DNA of 64,000 bases from JAJPKK01 sp963844635 (GCA_963844635.1 CAWJPD010000008.1:186001-250000); one strand, 5' to 3'. Counted from the stretch's first letter, positions 27,932 to 38,389 are shown. The notes: generated by a model not told the origin, from the sequence alone. Numbers and translations are program-made.

Positions 27932-28816
27932 TCAGTCCGAAGCGGCCGCATGGGTCTGCAGACCGCCAGAGGCGAGCCTGTTGCGCCAGCCGCCGAACAG
28001 CCAGAACACGTAGGCGCCGGCAAAGACCAGCGCCAGGCCGAACCACGTGATTGCATATTGCAGATGATTGTTGGGCAGGTTGGGCATGAGCTTCCCTGCC
28101 AAAGGAAGGCCGCCAGGCGGCTCTGGGCTCTCCAGCTCCAGGTAGAACGGGGCGACGCTGACCCCCTTGCTCGCCGCGATCGCCGCCAAATCGCGGGCGA
28201 ACCACAGATTGTGCGCTGGGTCCGCGCCTGGCGTGAACAGCCCCGGGACTTCCGGCCAGCGGAGCACCCCAACGAGATGGAGCGGCTCTGACACTTGCCC
28301 ATCGGTGCGCGTCGCGGGATTTTGGCGACCTTCGGGTACAAAACCTCAATTCACCATCACGCGGCTGCCATCGGCAAGGCGTGCCGGCGTGAACACCCAG
28401 TATCCGGGGCCACCGCCGGTTTCGCGCAGCGACGAGCCGGGCGTGTAGACGAGACCTTCCTTGTCGTTCTCGAAAGCGGCGATGACGTCGACGCGGCGAA
28501 ATTCATCATCGGCTGGCGTGAGTTCGGCCCACTGAGCACGTGGCTGCATGGCAACCGGAGCGTCGGAAAGGCGCTGCGCCAGCGTGGCGAGCAATCCCTC
28601 TTTCCAGGCCTTTCGTTCGAGCTGCCAGTTGCCGAGACCGATCAGCACCAAAATCGCCCCCAGGACAGCGAGGCTTTGCAGCAACACGCCAGGGCGCCGC
28701 GCGGCCGCGCCGGAGGTTTGGTCGCAGCGAGGGGCCTCACTCTTATTGATCCCGGCTTCGGAGCTAGGCTCTCGCGCAGAAACGGGAGGGGGGGACAGCG
28801 CGCGGCCGCGCGTCAT
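27932..28816 (-). CDS. surf1: Cytochrome oxidase assembly protein SURF1, interrupted by one stop codon
   Basis: SURF1 is an inner-membrane protein with two TM helices that assists haem insertion into cytochrome oxidase subunit I. TM1 is GVLLQSLAVLGAILVLIGLG with the family GNWQLERKAWKE motif; TM2 is TWFGLALVFAGAYVFWLF near the C-terminus. The frame is continuous but a TGA at 28346-28348 replaces an expected Arg codon in VMVN(R)GFVPEGRQNPATR. A CGA-to-TGA transition explains it. Start ATG at 28816 overlaps the DUF983 stop (ATGA), fixing the start. It lies at the end of the cox operon, its usual place. It is either a real null mutation or a base error. Confidence 0.85.
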
Positions 28817-29205
28817 GGCCCCGGCCCGCGTTCGAACCTGCCTTCGGCGGCATTGTGATGATACTGGAGCGCGATCATGAGGCCCTTCATCGGACGCAAC
28901 GGCCCGAGTGTGGTAAGCAGGATCAGCGGTCCCCACAATGCGGCATGAAGCCAGAATGGCGGCTGGTACGTCGCTTCAACGATGAGCGCCGCGCCGACGA
29001 CGATAAAGCCGGCAAAGAAGATGACAAATACCGCAGGTCCATCGCCCGAATCGATGAACGAATAATCAAGCCCGCACGCCTCGCAACGTGGCGCGAGCGT
29101 AAGGAAGCTGCGGAACAGCCTGCCTTGCCCGCAACGTGGGCAGCGGCATGTCAGCCCGGCCCACAGCGGCGATACCGGCGCGAAGCCGCTCTGGTCCGGC
29201 ATCAT
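28813..29205 (-). CDS. DUF983 family membrane protein
   Basis: A 130-residue protein with a zinc-ribbon N-terminus (CRCPRCGQGRLFRSFL, then CEACGLDYSF) and two TM helices (AVFVIFFAGFIVVGAALIVE and LWGPLILLTTLGPLRPMKGL). This layout is characteristic of DUF983, found in alphaproteobacterial cox operons between ctaE and surf1. A role in oxidase assembly is inferred only from this linkage. It is intact, unlike its operon neighbours. Confidence 0.87.
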   Translation of the reverse strand: MMPDQSGFAPVSPLWAGLTCRCPRCGQGRLFRSFLTLAPRCEACGLDYSFIDSGDGPAVFVIFFAGFIVVGAALIVEATYQPPFWLHAALWGPLILLTTLGPLRPMKGLMIALQYHHNAAEGRFERGPGP

Positions 29206-29296
29206 CGCCCCGCGATCATCGCGTTAGTGCCTCGCGCAGCTATCGCGGCGGCAGCCTTCCCAGGTTTGCTTTCGTCCAGCGTCCTCAATGCGCGCC

Positions 29297-30148
29297 CTAC
29301 TCACCAGCAGCCCCGGAGCCCCAAACGTAAATGCAGGCAAACAGGAACAGCCACACCACGTCGACGAAATGCCAGTACCAGGCGGCAAACTCGAAGCCGA
29401 GATGTTGCTTCGGCGTGAAGGCACCGGCAAAGGCGCGGATCAGGCACACGATCAGGAAGATCGATCCGATGATGACATGGGCGCCATGGAAGCCGGTCGC
29501 CATGAAAAAGGTCGCGCCATAGATGTTGCCGGCGAAGTGGAACGGCGCGTGGTAATATTCCCAGGCTTGGACGCAAGTGAACGACAAGCCGAGCGCGATT
29601 GTCAGCATCAGGCCAAGCTTCAGGCCATTGCGATTGCCGTGCAGCAGCGAATGATGTGCCCAGGTCACGGTCGTGCCCGAGGTCAACAGGATCAGCGTGT
29701 TGAGCAGCGGCAGATGCCATGGGTTGAAGGTCTCGATACCCTTGGGCGGCCACATGTGGCCGAGAAAGTCGGCGCGCATCACCTGATGGACATCGGTCGG
29801 GAACAGGGCGCGTCGAGAAATAGGCCCAGAACCAGGCGACAAAGAACATCACCTCGGACGCGATGAACAGGATCATGCCGTAGCGATGGGAAATCTGCAC
29901 CACGCGGCGTGTGAAAGCCGCCGATGCTCGAGCCTCGTTGATGACGTCGCGCCACCACGACAGCATCGTGTAGAGCACCCCGATGGCACCGGCGCCGAAG
30001 ACAATAGGGCGCGCTCGCGCAAAGGAGTGATTGCATCCAGCTGATGCAGACCGACCGCCAAGACGAAAGCTGAGATCGAGCCGACGGCCGGCCAGGGGCT
30101 AGGGTCGACCAGATGGTAGTCATGATGTTTCGCGTGGGCGTCGGCCAT
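29297..30148 (-). CDS. ctaE: Cytochrome c oxidase subunit III, frameshifted
   Basis: Subunit III of the aa3-type terminal oxidase, with seven TM helices. ATG at 30148 begins MADAHAKHHDYHLVDPSPWP, the usual N-terminus. Later landmarks are LYTMLSWWRDVINEA, EVMFFVAWFWAYF, GTTVTWAHHSLLHGN and WHFVDVVWLFLFACIY. Two frame breaks are evident, near 30010 and near 29815; the second is one extra base before ALFPTDVHQVMRADFLG. Repaired length is about 283 residues. The whole protein is recoverable, so the gene is called functional with sequence errors. Confidence 0.87.
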
Positions 30149-30201
30149 CGTCCTCTCCGTACTGCTTCGGCGCGCGCCTTGTCACCGCGCACCCTCGACA
30201 G

Positions 30202-30916
30202 TCAACTCTTGCCGCGGGCCTCCGCCGCGACCGCGCTGATCCGCCAATGCCCGGCCTCGGTGGCACGCAACCGGATAGAAGGTGTAGGACAGCGTAATGG
30301 TGTTGAGGTCGTCCTGGTCGGAATCCTTGGTCGATCTCCGGATCGACATAGAACACGACCGCCATTCGCGTTTCTCGCCGCGGCGCCGAGCTGCTGCTCG
30401 CGTAAAGCAGAAGCAGTTGATCTTGTCGAAATAGGCGCCGACGGTGCCGGGCGCGACATTGTAGACCGCCTGCGCCGTCGTCGCCGAGGCGGAAGGTTCG
30501 TGACTCGGTAATAGATCGTCACCACCTCGCCGAGATGCGACAGTCGATCGAGGTCCGTTCTGGCTCGAACCGCCATGGCAGGCCGGGACCAACATTGGAA
30601 TCGAACCGCACCGTCGATCCGCCGATCCGAGACTCGCGCTGGGCACGGCATGGACGATCTGCGGCGTTCCGCCGAACCCGGTCGCGCGGCAGAACCAGCT
30701 GTAGAACGGCACTGCCGCATAGGCCGCGCCGACCATCAACGCCACGAACACCCCGCAGGCGGTCGCGACAACGAGATCGGCGGACGGCCGTCGCCACCGC
30801 GGTTTCCGGTGCTCGCCGTCCGAGGTGCGGACCGGTGCCGCCGAAACGGACACGGGAGTGCCGTCGCACTCGATTTGGCAGTTCTCGTTCAACTTCTCGT
30901 TCGCCTTTTCAGCCAT
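30202..30916 (-). CDS. ctaG: Cytochrome c oxidase assembly protein CtaG/Cox11, frameshifted
   Basis: CtaG delivers copper to the CuB site of subunit I. The N-terminal TM helix and adjoining family motif read LVVATACGVFVALMVGAAYA and VPFYSWFCRATGFGGTPQ. Pieces in other frames supply VGPGLPWRFEPERTSID, GEVVTIYYRVTN, the copper-binding KINCFCFT and VVFYVDPEID, then LNTITLSYTFYPV. At least four breaks are needed between 30210 and 30640. Cox11 of normal size is about 200-240 residues, as here after repair. The exact C-terminus is uncertain. It lies between coxF and ctaE. Confidence 0.8.
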
Positions 30917-31008
30917 GGTCCTGATCCGCGACCGCCATCGCAACGGCGGCGATCCGCGCCGTCGCTTGCGCCCTACCGGTCAATGCTGCCGATTCTCATC
31001 ATCTTGGC

Positions 31009-31177
31009 TCATAGCGGCCGCCGTAACACATCCGGGCCGAGCTTGACGATGGTGACGACATAGAACAGCAACACCAGCGCATCCGAGCGCAAGCGCGATA
31101 GCGATCGAGCGGGCGCGGCGGCGCCGCTTCTGCTCCTCGGTGAGCACGATGCCGTCTTTGCGGTCTTTGGTATCCAT
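31009..31177 (-). CDS. CoxF-like small membrane protein, frameshifted
   Basis: A short one-helix protein coded between ctaB and ctaG in rhizobial oxidase operons. The start MDTKDRKDGIVLTEEQKRRR is followed by a helix that after one frame change reads LVLLFYVVTIVKLGPDVLRR. The conserved pattern of this family is LTEEQKRRR, then ALALGALVLLFYVVTIxKLG. Repaired length is about 55 residues. Its role is unknown beyond linkage with oxidase biogenesis. Confidence 0.75.
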
Positions 31178-31205
31178 TGATCATCCCGCAACCCGCGAGC
31201 CGATC

Positions 31206-32131
31206 TCACAGCAAGCCGCGACCGGGTGCGCCGAGCCGGTCGTCGAGCAACAGCACCGCAAACAGCGCGAACAGATAAGCGATCGACAAGCCGAACAGCC
31301 GCTTGGCGGCACGCCGGCTCTGCCGGCCCGTCGCCGGCCAGCATGATGCTGACCGAAAGAGCGACGATCACCACGCCGCGGCAATCACCGAGATCGCGCC
31401 ATAGATGCAGGCCGGCATAGCCGAACAGCCATGGCGAAGCCCCGACCGGCGCCAGCACCAGCGCATAGACCAGGATTTGCGCGCCGCGTTTCAGCGGAAG
31501 CCCGCGACGACCGGCAGCATCGGAATGCCGGCGCGCGCATAGTCCTGCGCCCGCCACAGCGCCAGCGCCCAGAAATGCGGCGGCGTCCAGAAGAAGATGA
31601 TCAGGAACAGCAGCACCGATTCGAAGCCGATCGCGCCGCGTCGCGGCAGCCCAGCCGATCATCGGCGGGAAGGCCCCGGCGGCGCCGCCGATGACGATGT
31701 TCTGCGGCGTCGAGCGCTTGAGCCGCATCGTGTAGATCGCGACATAGAAGAAGATCGTGAAGGCGAGGAGCGCGGCGGCAAGCCAGTTGGCGACGAGACC
31801 CGAGCACCGCGACCGAGCCGAACGCCAGCGTCATGCCGAACGCCGAGCGCCTCCTGCGGCATCACCCGGCCGGCCGGGATCGGCCGGCTGCGCGGTGCGC
31901 GACATCACCGCGTCGATGTCGGCGTCGAACCACATGTTGAGCGCGCCGGCCGCGCCGGCGCCGATGGCGATGCACAGCAGCGCCGCGAAGCCGAGCACCG
32001 GATGCAGATGGCCTGGCGCGACCATGAGGCCGACCAACGCGGTGAACACCACGAGCGACATCACCCGCGGCTTCATCAGCGCGACGATAGTCGCCGACCG
32101 AGGCCTCGCTGACGGCGAATCCTGTGGACAT
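31206..32131 (-). CDS. ctaB: Protohaem IX farnesyltransferase, frameshifted
   Basis: An integral membrane UbiA-family enzyme making haem O for the oxidase. The start MSTGFAVSEASVGDY leads into IALMKPRVMSLVVFTALVGL, then the prenyl-diphosphate motif NMWFDADIDAVMSRTAQ (NxxxDxxxD). The remaining seven or so helices are spread over frames, e.g. RLKRSTPQNIVIGGAAGAFP with PPMIGW. The end LFGLSIAYLFALFAVLLLDD runs to a stop at 31206. Several single-base changes would be needed between 31300 and 32100. Repaired length is about 305 residues, normal for CtaB. Confidence 0.8.
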
Positions 32132-32210
32132 CCGGCGGTGTCTTCGACTGCAGTCAAATCGCGTCATGGCGCGGCGCGTTCGGCATCCGGTCTTCATGGG
32201 CTCGGTATGG

Positions 32211-33884
32211 TCATCGAGCCGGCGCGGGATTGCTGCCGCGCCGGTACCCGCGGCGACGGCACTTCCGGTGATCCGCGGCAGCACGTCGAACTGGTGGAAC
32301 GGCGGCGGCGACGGCAGCGTCCATTCCAGCGTGGTCGCGCCGGGTCCCCACGGATTGGCGGCGGCGCGCTCCTTGCGCATGAAGGCGCGCGCCATGCCGA
32401 AGAAGAAGATCAGCAGGCCGAAGCCGGAGATGTAGGAGCCGATCGAGGAGACCATGTTCCAGCCGGCGAAGGCGTCCGGATAGTCGACGTAGCGGCGCGG
32501 CATGCCGGCGAGGCCGAGGAAGTGCTGCGGGAAGAAGACCATGTTGACGCCGACGAAGGTGACCCAGAAGTGCAGCTTGCCGATCCACTCGTCGTACATG
32601 TAGCCGGTGATCTTCGGGAACCAGTAGTACCAGCCGGCGAAGATCGTGAACACGGCGCCGAGCGACAGCACGTAGTGGAAATGCGCCACCACGTAATAGG
32701 TATCCTGCAAGCACCCGGTCGATCGCGGCATTGGCGAGCACGACGCCGGTGACGCCGCCGATGGTGAACAGGAAGATGAAGCCGATCGCCCACAGCATCG
32801 GCGTCTTGAACTCGATCGAGCCGCCCCACATGGTGGCGATCCAGGAGAAGATCTTCACGCCGGTCGGCACCGCGATCACCATCGTGGCGGCGACGAAATA
32901 GGCCTGCGCGCCGCTCGACATGCCGACCGTGTACATGTGGTGCGCCCAGACGACGAAGCCGATGACGCCGATCGCCACCATGGCGTAGGCCATGCCGAGA
33001 TAGCCGAACACCGGCTTGCGGCTGAAGGTGGCGACGATCTGGCTCACCATGCCGAAGCCGGGAAGGATCAGGATGTAGACTTCCGGATGGCCGAAGAACC
33101 AGAACAGGTGCTGGAACAGCACCGGGTCGCCGCCGCCCGTTCGGGTCGAAGAAAGTGGTGCCGAAATTGCGGTCCGTCAGCAGCATGGTGATCGCGCCGG
33201 CGAGCACCGGCATCGCGAGCAGCAGCAGGAACACGGTCACCAGGATCGACCACACGAACAGCGGCATCTTGTGCAGCGTCATGCCGGGCGCCCGCATGTT
33301 GAAGATGGTGGTGATGAAATTGATCGCGCCGAGGATCGAGGAGGCGCCGGCGAGATGCAGCGACAGGATGCGCGAAATCGACCGCCGGCCCGGGATGCCC
33401 GGTGACGGACGACAGCGGCGCATAGAAGGTCCAGCCGGCGCCGACGCCGTTGGAGCCGGATGGCCCTTCGACGAAGGCCGAGGTGAGCAGCAGCGCGAAC
33501 GAGGCCGGCAACAGCCAGAACGAGATGTTGTTCATGCGCGGGAACGCCATGTCCGGCGCGCCGATCATCAGCGGCACGATCCAGTTGCCGAAACCGCCGA
33601 TCATCGCCGGCATCACCATGAAGAAGATCATGATGAGGCCGTGCGCGGTCGTGAACACATTGAAGGTATGGGTGTTCGTGGAAGAACTGCACGCCGGGGT
33701 TCATGCAGTTCCATCCGGATCGCGATCGACATCAGCCCGCCGATCACGCCGGCGCATCATGGCGAACACGAGGTACATCGTGCCGATGTCCTTGTGGTTC
33801 GTCGAATAGACGAAACGGCGCCACCCGGTCGGATGGCCGTGATCGGCTTCGTGGGCGCCGTGCGGCGGTCGCGTGGGTATCCAT
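32211..33884 (-). CDS. ctaD: Cytochrome c oxidase subunit I, multiply frameshifted
   Basis: The haem/copper catalytic subunit of the aa3 oxidase, 12 TM helices. Segments recognised in order: HPTGWRRFVYSTNHKDIGTM; FNVFTTAHGLIMIFFMVMPA (haem a ligand region); FGHPEVYILILPGFG (His-Tyr crosslink); WAHHMYTVGM (CuB ligands); AHFHYVLSLGAVFTIFAGWY (haem a3 ligand); LEWTLPSPPPFHQF at the C-terminus. Breaks lie near 33866, 33755, 33707, 33677, 33380, 33138 and 32708, and each is repaired by removing a single base. The 3' end is uncertain within about 20 bases. Because an aa3 oxidase subunit with every functional residue intact is shredded only by +1 changes, error is far likelier than decay. Confidence 0.87.
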
Positions 33885-33920
33885 TCTTGACTTTCCTTCG
33901 TCTCTACTCTCGATCACCGC

Positions 33921-34819
33921 TCACCATCGCCGCTCGGCGAGAACGCGGCCGGTCAACGGTGGCTTTGCGATCCTGCTCGGCAGGTCTGCGGCGGCAACGG
34001 TGACCGGCCGCCGGAACCGCGGCGAATTTCTTCTTCGCCTCCTCGACCCAGGTGGCGAACTCGCCTTCGCTGACCACGTGCACGGCGATCGGCATGAAGG
34101 CATGATCCTTGCCGCACAGTTCCGAGCATTGGCCGTAATACCAGCCTTCCTGGGTCGCCTTGAACCAGGTTTCGTTCAGCCGTCCCGGAATGGCGTCGAT
34201 CTTGATGCCAAACGAAGGCACCGCAAAGGAGTGGATCACGTCAAAGCCGGTGACCTGCACGCGGATCACCTTATTGACCGGCACCACCATCTCGTTGTCG
34301 ACGCTGAGCAGGCGCGGCTGATCCGGGCTTGAGGTCCTTGTCGGGCAGGATCAGCGAGTTGAACTCGAAGTCGCCGTTATCGGGATAATCGTATTTCCAG
34401 TTCCAGGTGACCCCGGTCGACCTTTACGGTGAGGTCCGCAGGCGGCGTGTTCAATTGATAGAACAGGATGCGGAACGACGGCAGGGCGATCGACAACCAG
34501 GATCAGCACCGGCAGGACCGTCCACAGCACTTCGACTATCGTGTTATGCGTCGTGCGCGACGGCGTCGGGTTCGCCCTCGCGTTGAACTTCACGATGATG
34601 ATGAGCAGCAGCGCAAGCACGAAGGCGGTGATAGCGACGACGATCCACAGCACGAAGGTCGTGAAAGCCAATGACGTCGTCCATCACCGGGCTTGCCGAA
34701 TCCTGCAGGCCGAGTTGCCATGGCGAGGGCTGACCCAAGCCGGCAAGCGCCGCGCTCTCGGGCATCAGCAGAAACGCGGCCACCGCCAGGATCGCTGCGA
34801 TTCGAAAGAAAACCGGCAT
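33921..34819 (-). CDS. ctaC: Cytochrome c oxidase subunit II, frameshifted
   Basis: Subunit II carries the CuA centre that accepts electrons from cytochrome c. A signal peptide (MPVFFRIAAILAVAAFLLMP, cleavage after ALA) is followed by GQPSPWQLGLQDSASPVMDD, TM1-TM2 (FTTFVLWIVVAITAFVLALL; HNTIVEVLWTVLPVLILVV) and a cupredoxin domain with VTGFDVIHSFAVPSFGIKID and the CuA ligands CSELCGKDHAFMPI. Breaks are near 34665, 34490, 34420, 34330 and in the last 60 bases, so the C-terminal residues are uncertain. It heads the oxidase operon, with about 500 bases upstream for its promoter. Confidence 0.85.
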
Positions 34820-35334
34820 CTTTGTTTCAACTCCTTGGATCGCGGCGCGCATGGCCGGAGGGCACCGTAACGCCACCGGTGCCGTAATTCCACAAGCAAG
34901 GTGCGGTCTGACGTCGGCTGCGGCGAGCCGGCAGCGGTGTTCCAGCCACGAGAGGGCGTCACGGCCGAAAAGCCAGCGCTTTGAACCACAATTCCGCCGT
35001 ACTCGCAATGTGCGCTGATAAGCGAATTCTGCATGTTGCATGGGCGCGAATGCGGGGCGAGGCGGAACCGAAAACGAGGTCTCGATGGCTTGGCGCGCCC
35101 CGCTCCATGCGAGGCGAATTTGTGAGCTTGACACGGCGCGGCGTCGAGTTACGCAAGCATCATGGCGGCTTTGAGTCCCGAACTGATTCGCCGCTGCGCG
35201 TCGCGTCGCCGGATGACCGGAGATCGGGGAAAAGCACGATGACGCTGGATGGCCTGGAGATGACGGCTGCGCCCATTGGTTGCTCAGTTGCCCTATTGCT
35301 GTTGCACGCCCGCCGCGTGGCGCGCGCTGCCTGA
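34820..35334. other. Divergent control region between ctaC and ialB-like gene
   Basis: About 515 bases lacking a convincing gene. Promoters for the minus-strand cox operon and the plus-strand IalB gene must lie here. A frame on the plus strand ending MTAAPIGCSVALLLLHARRV directly before the IalB start is hydrophobic and could be its true signal peptide separated by a TGA. Confidence 0.45.
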
Positions 35335-35808
35335 TTGGCCGGACTTGCCTTGGCTGCGACCGTCGCGGCAGCGCAGGCGCAAGGCGCCGTGAGATCGGTG
35401 CATGGCGACTGGCAAATCCGCTGCGAAACACCGCCCGGTGCGCAAAACGAGCAATGCGCTCTGTTCCAGAGCGTCGTCGCCGAGGATCGCGCCAATGTCG
35501 GGATCACGGTGCTGGTGCTCAAGACGGCCGACCAGAAATCTCGCTTGATGCGCGTTCAGGCGCCGCTTGGTGTATTGCTGCCTGCCGGGCTTGGACTCAA
35601 GATCGACAATGTCGATGTCGGACGGGCCGGCTTCGTCCGCTGCCTGCCTCGGGGCTGCTACGCCGAGGTGGTGATGGACGATAACCTTGTCGCGAAGCTG
35701 CGGACCGGCCAGGTTGCGACCTTCTTCATTTTCCAGACTCCTGAGGAGGGCATCGGCTTTCCGATGGGCCTCAAGGGTTTTGGCGAAGGCTACGACAAGC
35801 TGCCGTAA
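35335..35808 (+). CDS. Invasion-associated locus B (IalB) family protein
   Basis: A secreted protein of about 157 residues of the IalB family, widespread in rhizobia and named from Bartonella, where it affects erythrocyte invasion. The signal ends VAAAQAQ; the mature protein shows HGDWQIRCETPPGAQNEQCA, the family's WxxxC...C pattern, then KSRLMRVQAPLGVLLPAGLG and RCLPRGCYAEVVMDD, with paired cysteines probably disulphide-bonded. Its first codon would be TTG immediately after a TGA, an odd start. The same frame upstream encodes a hydrophobic stretch, so the start may be disrupted by an error. Confidence 0.78.
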   Translation: MAGLALAATVAAAQAQGAVRSVHGDWQIRCETPPGAQNEQCALFQSVVAEDRANVGITVLVLKTADQKSRLMRVQAPLGVLLPAGLGLKIDNVDVGRAGFVRCLPRGCYAEVVMDDNLVAKLRTGQVATFFIFQTPEEGIGFPMGLKGFGEGYDKLP

Positions 35809-36314
35809 CCCGATTACGGCGCCGGCGACGCTCCGGTCGCGACCCCGTGTTTGCCGCGATGGAGATGCTTGACGGGCGTCGACTGTGGAAAACGACCGGC
35901 GTAAGGCGGATAGTCAGCGCCCATCCACGACGCCACGTTTCACCGTGATCTGCATCAGGCGCGTAATCCGCCGATCACGTCGCGGTCTTGCCCGATCTGC
36001 GGGTCGCTATGTGCGCGGACGGCGGATACCCGCGCGGCGCGGCGCCGGGCCGCGCGCCGTACCATGGGCGGGCGCTCACCCGCCCTCGCGCTGTGCACCG
36101 GACTCGCTTCAAGTCAGCTTCCATGCGGACTTGCCACTGGCGAAAACGGGGCGCGTCAGAGTGTCGCCCGCAACTCGCAGCCGCTCCTGATCGATCCCTC
36201 GGCACTTTGATCCGCGTTCTCATATTGCAATCCCGTACAAATCCGGTCGGAATGGCGGCTGTGGCTGTGCGGCCAGCTCAGACGTCGTATAGAGACCGGA
36301 TCGGAGATAGGGCC
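35809..36314. other. Intergenic region before the Rieske oxygenase genes
   Basis: About 500 bases without a supported gene. A frame open through this region and joined to the oxygenase is Arg-rich without family features, so the oxygenase start was placed at its 3' edge. The A+T-richer stretch at about 36210-36240 is a plausible promoter position. Confidence 0.45.
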
Positions 36315-37682
36315 ATGGCCCAAGGTGGCAACGGCGCTGACGGAACTGTTGACGGAAGCGGCGTGCGACCGCTTGTACGCGAGAGCCGCGACCCGATGTC
36401 GTTTGCGGTCAATCGCGAGGTGTTCGTCTCATCCGGCGTCCTCGCACGGGAGCAGCTCGCGATTTTCGATCGCTGCTGGATCTATGTCGGCCACGCGTCC
36501 GAGCTGCGCGTACCCGGCGATTTCAAGACGCGATGGGTGGCCGGACGGCCGGTGATCTTCTGTCGCGACCGCGACGGCAGGGTGCGATGTCTCATCAATT
36601 CATGCCGCCATCGCGGCTCGCTCGTGTGCCGCGAGCGGGAAGGGAACGCGCGCAATTTCTACTGCATGTATCACGGCTGGACCTACAACACCGACGGCTC
36701 ATTGCGAAACGTGCCGGGACAGGAGGCCTATCCACCAAGCTTTGACAAAGCTGCCATGGGCCTCGTCCCGGTCCCGCGGCTCGAGTCCTACCGCGATTTC
36801 TATTTTGCCAGTTTTGACCCCGGCGCTCTCGACCTCGAAAACTATCTTGCAGGGGCCAAGGACTACATCGACCTCGTCATCGATCAGTCCCCTTCGGGGC
36901 GGATGGAGATCATCTCCGGGGTCCAGGAATACGACATCAAGGCGAACTGGAAGCTGCTGGTCGAGAACAGCGTCGATGACTATCACCTCGTCGCGACCCA
37001 CGCGACCTGGCTCAATTACATGCGCAACTCTGGTGTCGAGATGGCACCGCCGAAGGGATCGGGCCAGCTGTTGCGAACGCGCGGCCTCGGCAAGGACCTC
37101 GGCAATGGCCACCTCACCACCGACAATCCGAATTACCGCGGCCGCCCGGTGGCGCGCTGGATCTCCGTCTTTGGCGAGGATGCCAAGGCCGATATCGATG
37201 CGCTCCGCGCCGAGCTCGTCGTTCGGCTCGGCGAGACGCGGGCGGCGCGCGTCGCCGACACCAACCGCAATCTCGTGATTTTCCCCAATCTCGTCATCAA
37301 CGACGGCTCTTCGGTGACGGTGCGCCATTTCGCGCCGCTCGCGCCCGACCTGATGCGCGTTACCGCGTGGGCGCTCGGCCCAATTGAAGAGACCGAGGCG
37401 CAGCGCGCGCGCCGACTGCATGCCTTTCTGACATTCTACGGGCCGGGTGGCTTCGCCACTCCCGATGACGTGGCGGCGCTGGAAAATGTTCAGCAAGGGT
37501 ATGCGAGCTGGCGCGACGTGCCGTGGAACGATCTCTCCCGCGGCATGGGCAAGAATGAGGAGCAGACCAACACGGACGAGGAACATTTGCGGGTTTTTTG
37601 GCGTCGCTGGCGAGCGCTGATGGGTGTTGTCGCCGATGGAGAAAGCCGCCCGATCGAGTTGGGCCGGGAGGTGTTGCCGTGA
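36315..37682 (+). CDS. Rieske-type aromatic ring-hydroxylating oxygenase, large subunit
   Basis: A cytosolic iron-sulphur/non-haem iron oxygenase alpha subunit of 455 residues. The Rieske [2Fe-2S] site is CRHRGSLVC...FYCMYHGWTYN (CxH-x17-CxxH) near residues 98-120. The mononuclear iron site appears as NSVDDYHLVATHATWL near residue 215 (DxxHxxxxH), so the catalytic domain is complete. ATG at 36315 is chosen over an Arg-rich upstream extension. The stop overlaps the beta-subunit start (GTGA). No ferredoxin or reductase gene is adjacent; electrons must come from another locus. The aromatic substrate cannot be inferred from sequence alone. Confidence 0.9.
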   Translation: MAQGGNGADGTVDGSGVRPLVRESRDPMSFAVNREVFVSSGVLAREQLAIFDRCWIYVGHASELRVPGDFKTRWVAGRPVIFCRDRDGRVRCLINSCRHRGSLVCREREGNARNFYCMYHGWTYNTDGSLRNVPGQEAYPPSFDKAAMGLVPVPRLESYRDFYFASFDPGALDLENYLAGAKDYIDLVIDQSPSGRMEIISGVQEYDIKANWKLLVENSVDDYHLVATHATWLNYMRNSGVEMAPPKGSGQLLRTRGLGKDLGNGHLTTDNPNYRGRPVARWISVFGEDAKADIDALRAELVVRLGETRAARVADTNRNLVIFPNLVINDGSSVTVRHFAPLAPDLMRVTAWALGPIEETEAQRARRLHAFLTFYGPGGFATPDDVAALENVQQGYASWRDVPWNDLSRGMGKNEEQTNTDEEHLRVFWRRWRALMGVVADGESRPIELGREVLP

Positions 37683-38186
37683 ACCTGCGGACCGAGCCGG
37701 CAGCCGCCGTATCACGGCAGGAAGTCGAGGATTCTCCTGTTTCGGGAGGCCGACCTCTTGGATCGCTGGCAGCTCGACGACTGGCTCGCGCTCTTGACCG
37801 AGGACGCCTCCTATTTCGTGCCTCCGAATGACAGGCCGGAGGCGGATCACCGTTTCACCTTGTTCACGATTGCCGACGATATCGTGCGGCTGCGCGAGCG
37901 CGTCATCCGACTCAAGGACCCCAACTGCCACGCCGAGTTCCCTCCTTCGCGCACGCGCCGGCTGATCACCAATGTGCGGATCACCGGGGAGGCGAGGGAC
38001 CACATCCCGGTCGCCGCCAATTTTGCCGTCTATCGCTATCGCCGCAACGAGCCGGTGCGCGAATTCGTCGGTCATTATCGCCACAAGCTGCGCAGCGTGG
38101 ACGGCAGGCTCAGGATCGCGGAGCGCCGCGCCATTCTCGATGCGCAGGAGCTCGGCAGCCTCGGATCGGTGAGCTTCATTCTTTGA
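37679..38186 (+). CDS. Aromatic ring-hydroxylating oxygenase, small subunit, frameshifted
   Basis: The beta subunit that forms an alpha3-beta3 hexamer with the preceding protein; a SnoaL/cystatin-like fold. A GTG overlapping the alpha stop begins NLRTEPAAAVSRQEVED. One extra C near 37733 then shifts the frame; removing it gives VEDFLFREADLLDRWQLDDW, the exact family N-terminus. The body includes FPPSRTRRLITNVRITGEAR and ends LDAQELGSLGSVSFIL. Repaired length is about 168 residues, normal for the family. Confidence 0.85.
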
Positions 38187-38389
38187 GCCTTTTTGCGAAC
38201 TGCGTGGTGCTGGAACCAGGAGCGCCAACGGAAATGGTCGCGACAGATCATTTCTGCGTGAGCGCGTTTCTCGCCTGGCGATTTCGCGTCTAACCTGAGT
38301 TCGCCGCTTGGCGCTGGCAGATTTTATCCGGCTCGTGAGCGGCAGCGCAGCCGAGGTATTCAGGTTTGTGCAGGAGATTGGAGCTCGAG

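Noticed and set aside
28346..28348. Selenocysteine or programmed readthrough at the SURF1 TGA
   Set aside because: The expected residue is Arg, no SECIS-like stem was seen, and SURF1 is not a selenoprotein.
35988..36314. 109-residue N-terminal extension of the Rieske large subunit
   Set aside because: Arg-rich, no similarity to oxygenase N-termini; ATG at 36315 begins family-like sequence.
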